Of a DNA stretch of 64,000 nt, positions 63,895 through 64,000 are shown in pieces. The stretch covers positions 1-64,000 of the forward strand of contig CALWLI010000001.1 of assembly GCA_944381485.1 (NCBI GenBank). Reading direction: 5' to 3'. Made by a program: the position numbers and the translations under genes. This DNA comes from an uncultured Lachnospiraceae bacterium (GTDB lineage: Bacteria; Bacillota; Clostridia; Lachnospirales; Lachnospiraceae). The notes beneath the pieces were generated by a model. The model ran no database searches. It was not told where the DNA came from and saw only the letters and a program-made list of their open reading frames with translations. The stretch's first letter is position 1, and each line of letters opens with the position of its first letter.

Positions 63895-63936
63895 AAAAAA
63901 GCTGCGGCAGTTATCCCTAAGGAAGCTGCCGCAGTT
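63895..63936. terminator. Bidirectional terminator at the right edge
   Basis: CTGCGGCAG pairs perfectly with CTGCCGCAG. On the minus strand a run of six T follows; on the plus strand ATTTATTTT follows. It separates rlmD from the converging gene at the window edge. Confidence 0.75.
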
Positions 63937-63939
63937 GAT

Positions 63940-64000
63940 TTATTTTCCGAAATATTTTGCTATTTCCTCCATCCTTTCGGACTGGGCTACCTTGAAGGGG
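63940..64000 (-). CDS. 3' end of a gene running off the window
   Basis: On the minus strand an open frame enters from beyond the right edge and ends at TAA (63940-63942), reading KVAQSERMEEIAKYFGK at its C terminus. Twenty codons are too few to name it. Its terminator is the hairpin at 63895-63936. Confidence 0.55.
   Translation of the reverse strand, partial: PFKVAQSERMEEIAKYFGK

Overview
The window reads as a Gram-positive, low-to-mid GC anaerobe of the Clostridia, most likely Lachnospiraceae-like. The grounds are strong AGGAGG ribosome binding sites, heavy use of AGA/AGG arginine codons, the rimP-nusA-ylxR-ylxQ-infB-rbfA gene order, a CIRCE element upstream of groESL, and heterodimeric ABC exporters. 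The species is not identified. UGA is an ordinary stop in many genes (infB and truB-ribF end in TGA), so the in-frame UGA codons described below are best read as selenocysteine, not as a changed genetic code.

Layout. 1-11500: tRNA-Asn, a GNAT acetyltransferase, ftsH, then the translation/ribosome-maturation operon (a short rimP, nusA, rnpM/ylxR, ylxQ, infB, rbfA, nrnA, a truB-ribF fusion) and rpsO. 11600-23160: pnp, a secreted M14 peptidase, gltX, a marR-nitroreductase pair, a secreted CAP-domain protein, a UvrD-type helicase, a two-component system, and a tRNA-Pro with the unusual anticodon AGG. 23290-31470: the most interesting region, a selenoprotein-rich cluster matching what I recall as the Sao system in NCBI family naming. 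It has a LysR regulator, a divergent ABC permease (SaoP), two thioredoxin-like/efflux-permease pairs (SaoT-SaoE), an ABC ATPase (SaoA), a MerB-like organometal lyase (SaoL), a DsrE-like protein (SaoD), a Cys-Cys-terminal membrane protein (SaoC) and a substrate-binding protein (SaoB). Five of these genes (saoP, two saoT, saoL, saoB) are split by an in-frame UGA. In all five the protein homology continues past the UGA, and a hairpin begins 6 to 17 nt after it. Conventional gene callers would truncate or miss all five.

31500-38600: a divergent two-component system, a molybdopterin oxidoreductase, and a three-domain MobA-MoeA-MobB cofactor-synthesis fusion. 38600-47040: a SLC13/ArsB-type transporter, a beta-hydroxyacid dehydrogenase, a TetR plus two-ABC-exporter cassette with foreign-looking codon use, a MATE pump and cytidine deaminase. 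47041-47431 holds a probable 6S RNA. 47432-54340: a MarR-regulated heterodimeric ABC exporter, a YtxH-like protein, mntP and an iron-type alcohol dehydrogenase. 54450-64000: groES-groEL under CIRCE, pepT, an ApbE-type flavin transferase, a DUF1836 protein, pcrA, a small membrane protein, rlmD and the 3' end of one further gene.

How the Sao genes may work together (inference): SaoB, SaoP and SaoA would import an organometal or metalloid compound. SaoL would cleave it with selenocysteine at the position of the MerB catalytic cysteine. SaoT would pass the thiophilic ion on, and SaoE would export it. The true substrate is not shown by the sequence.
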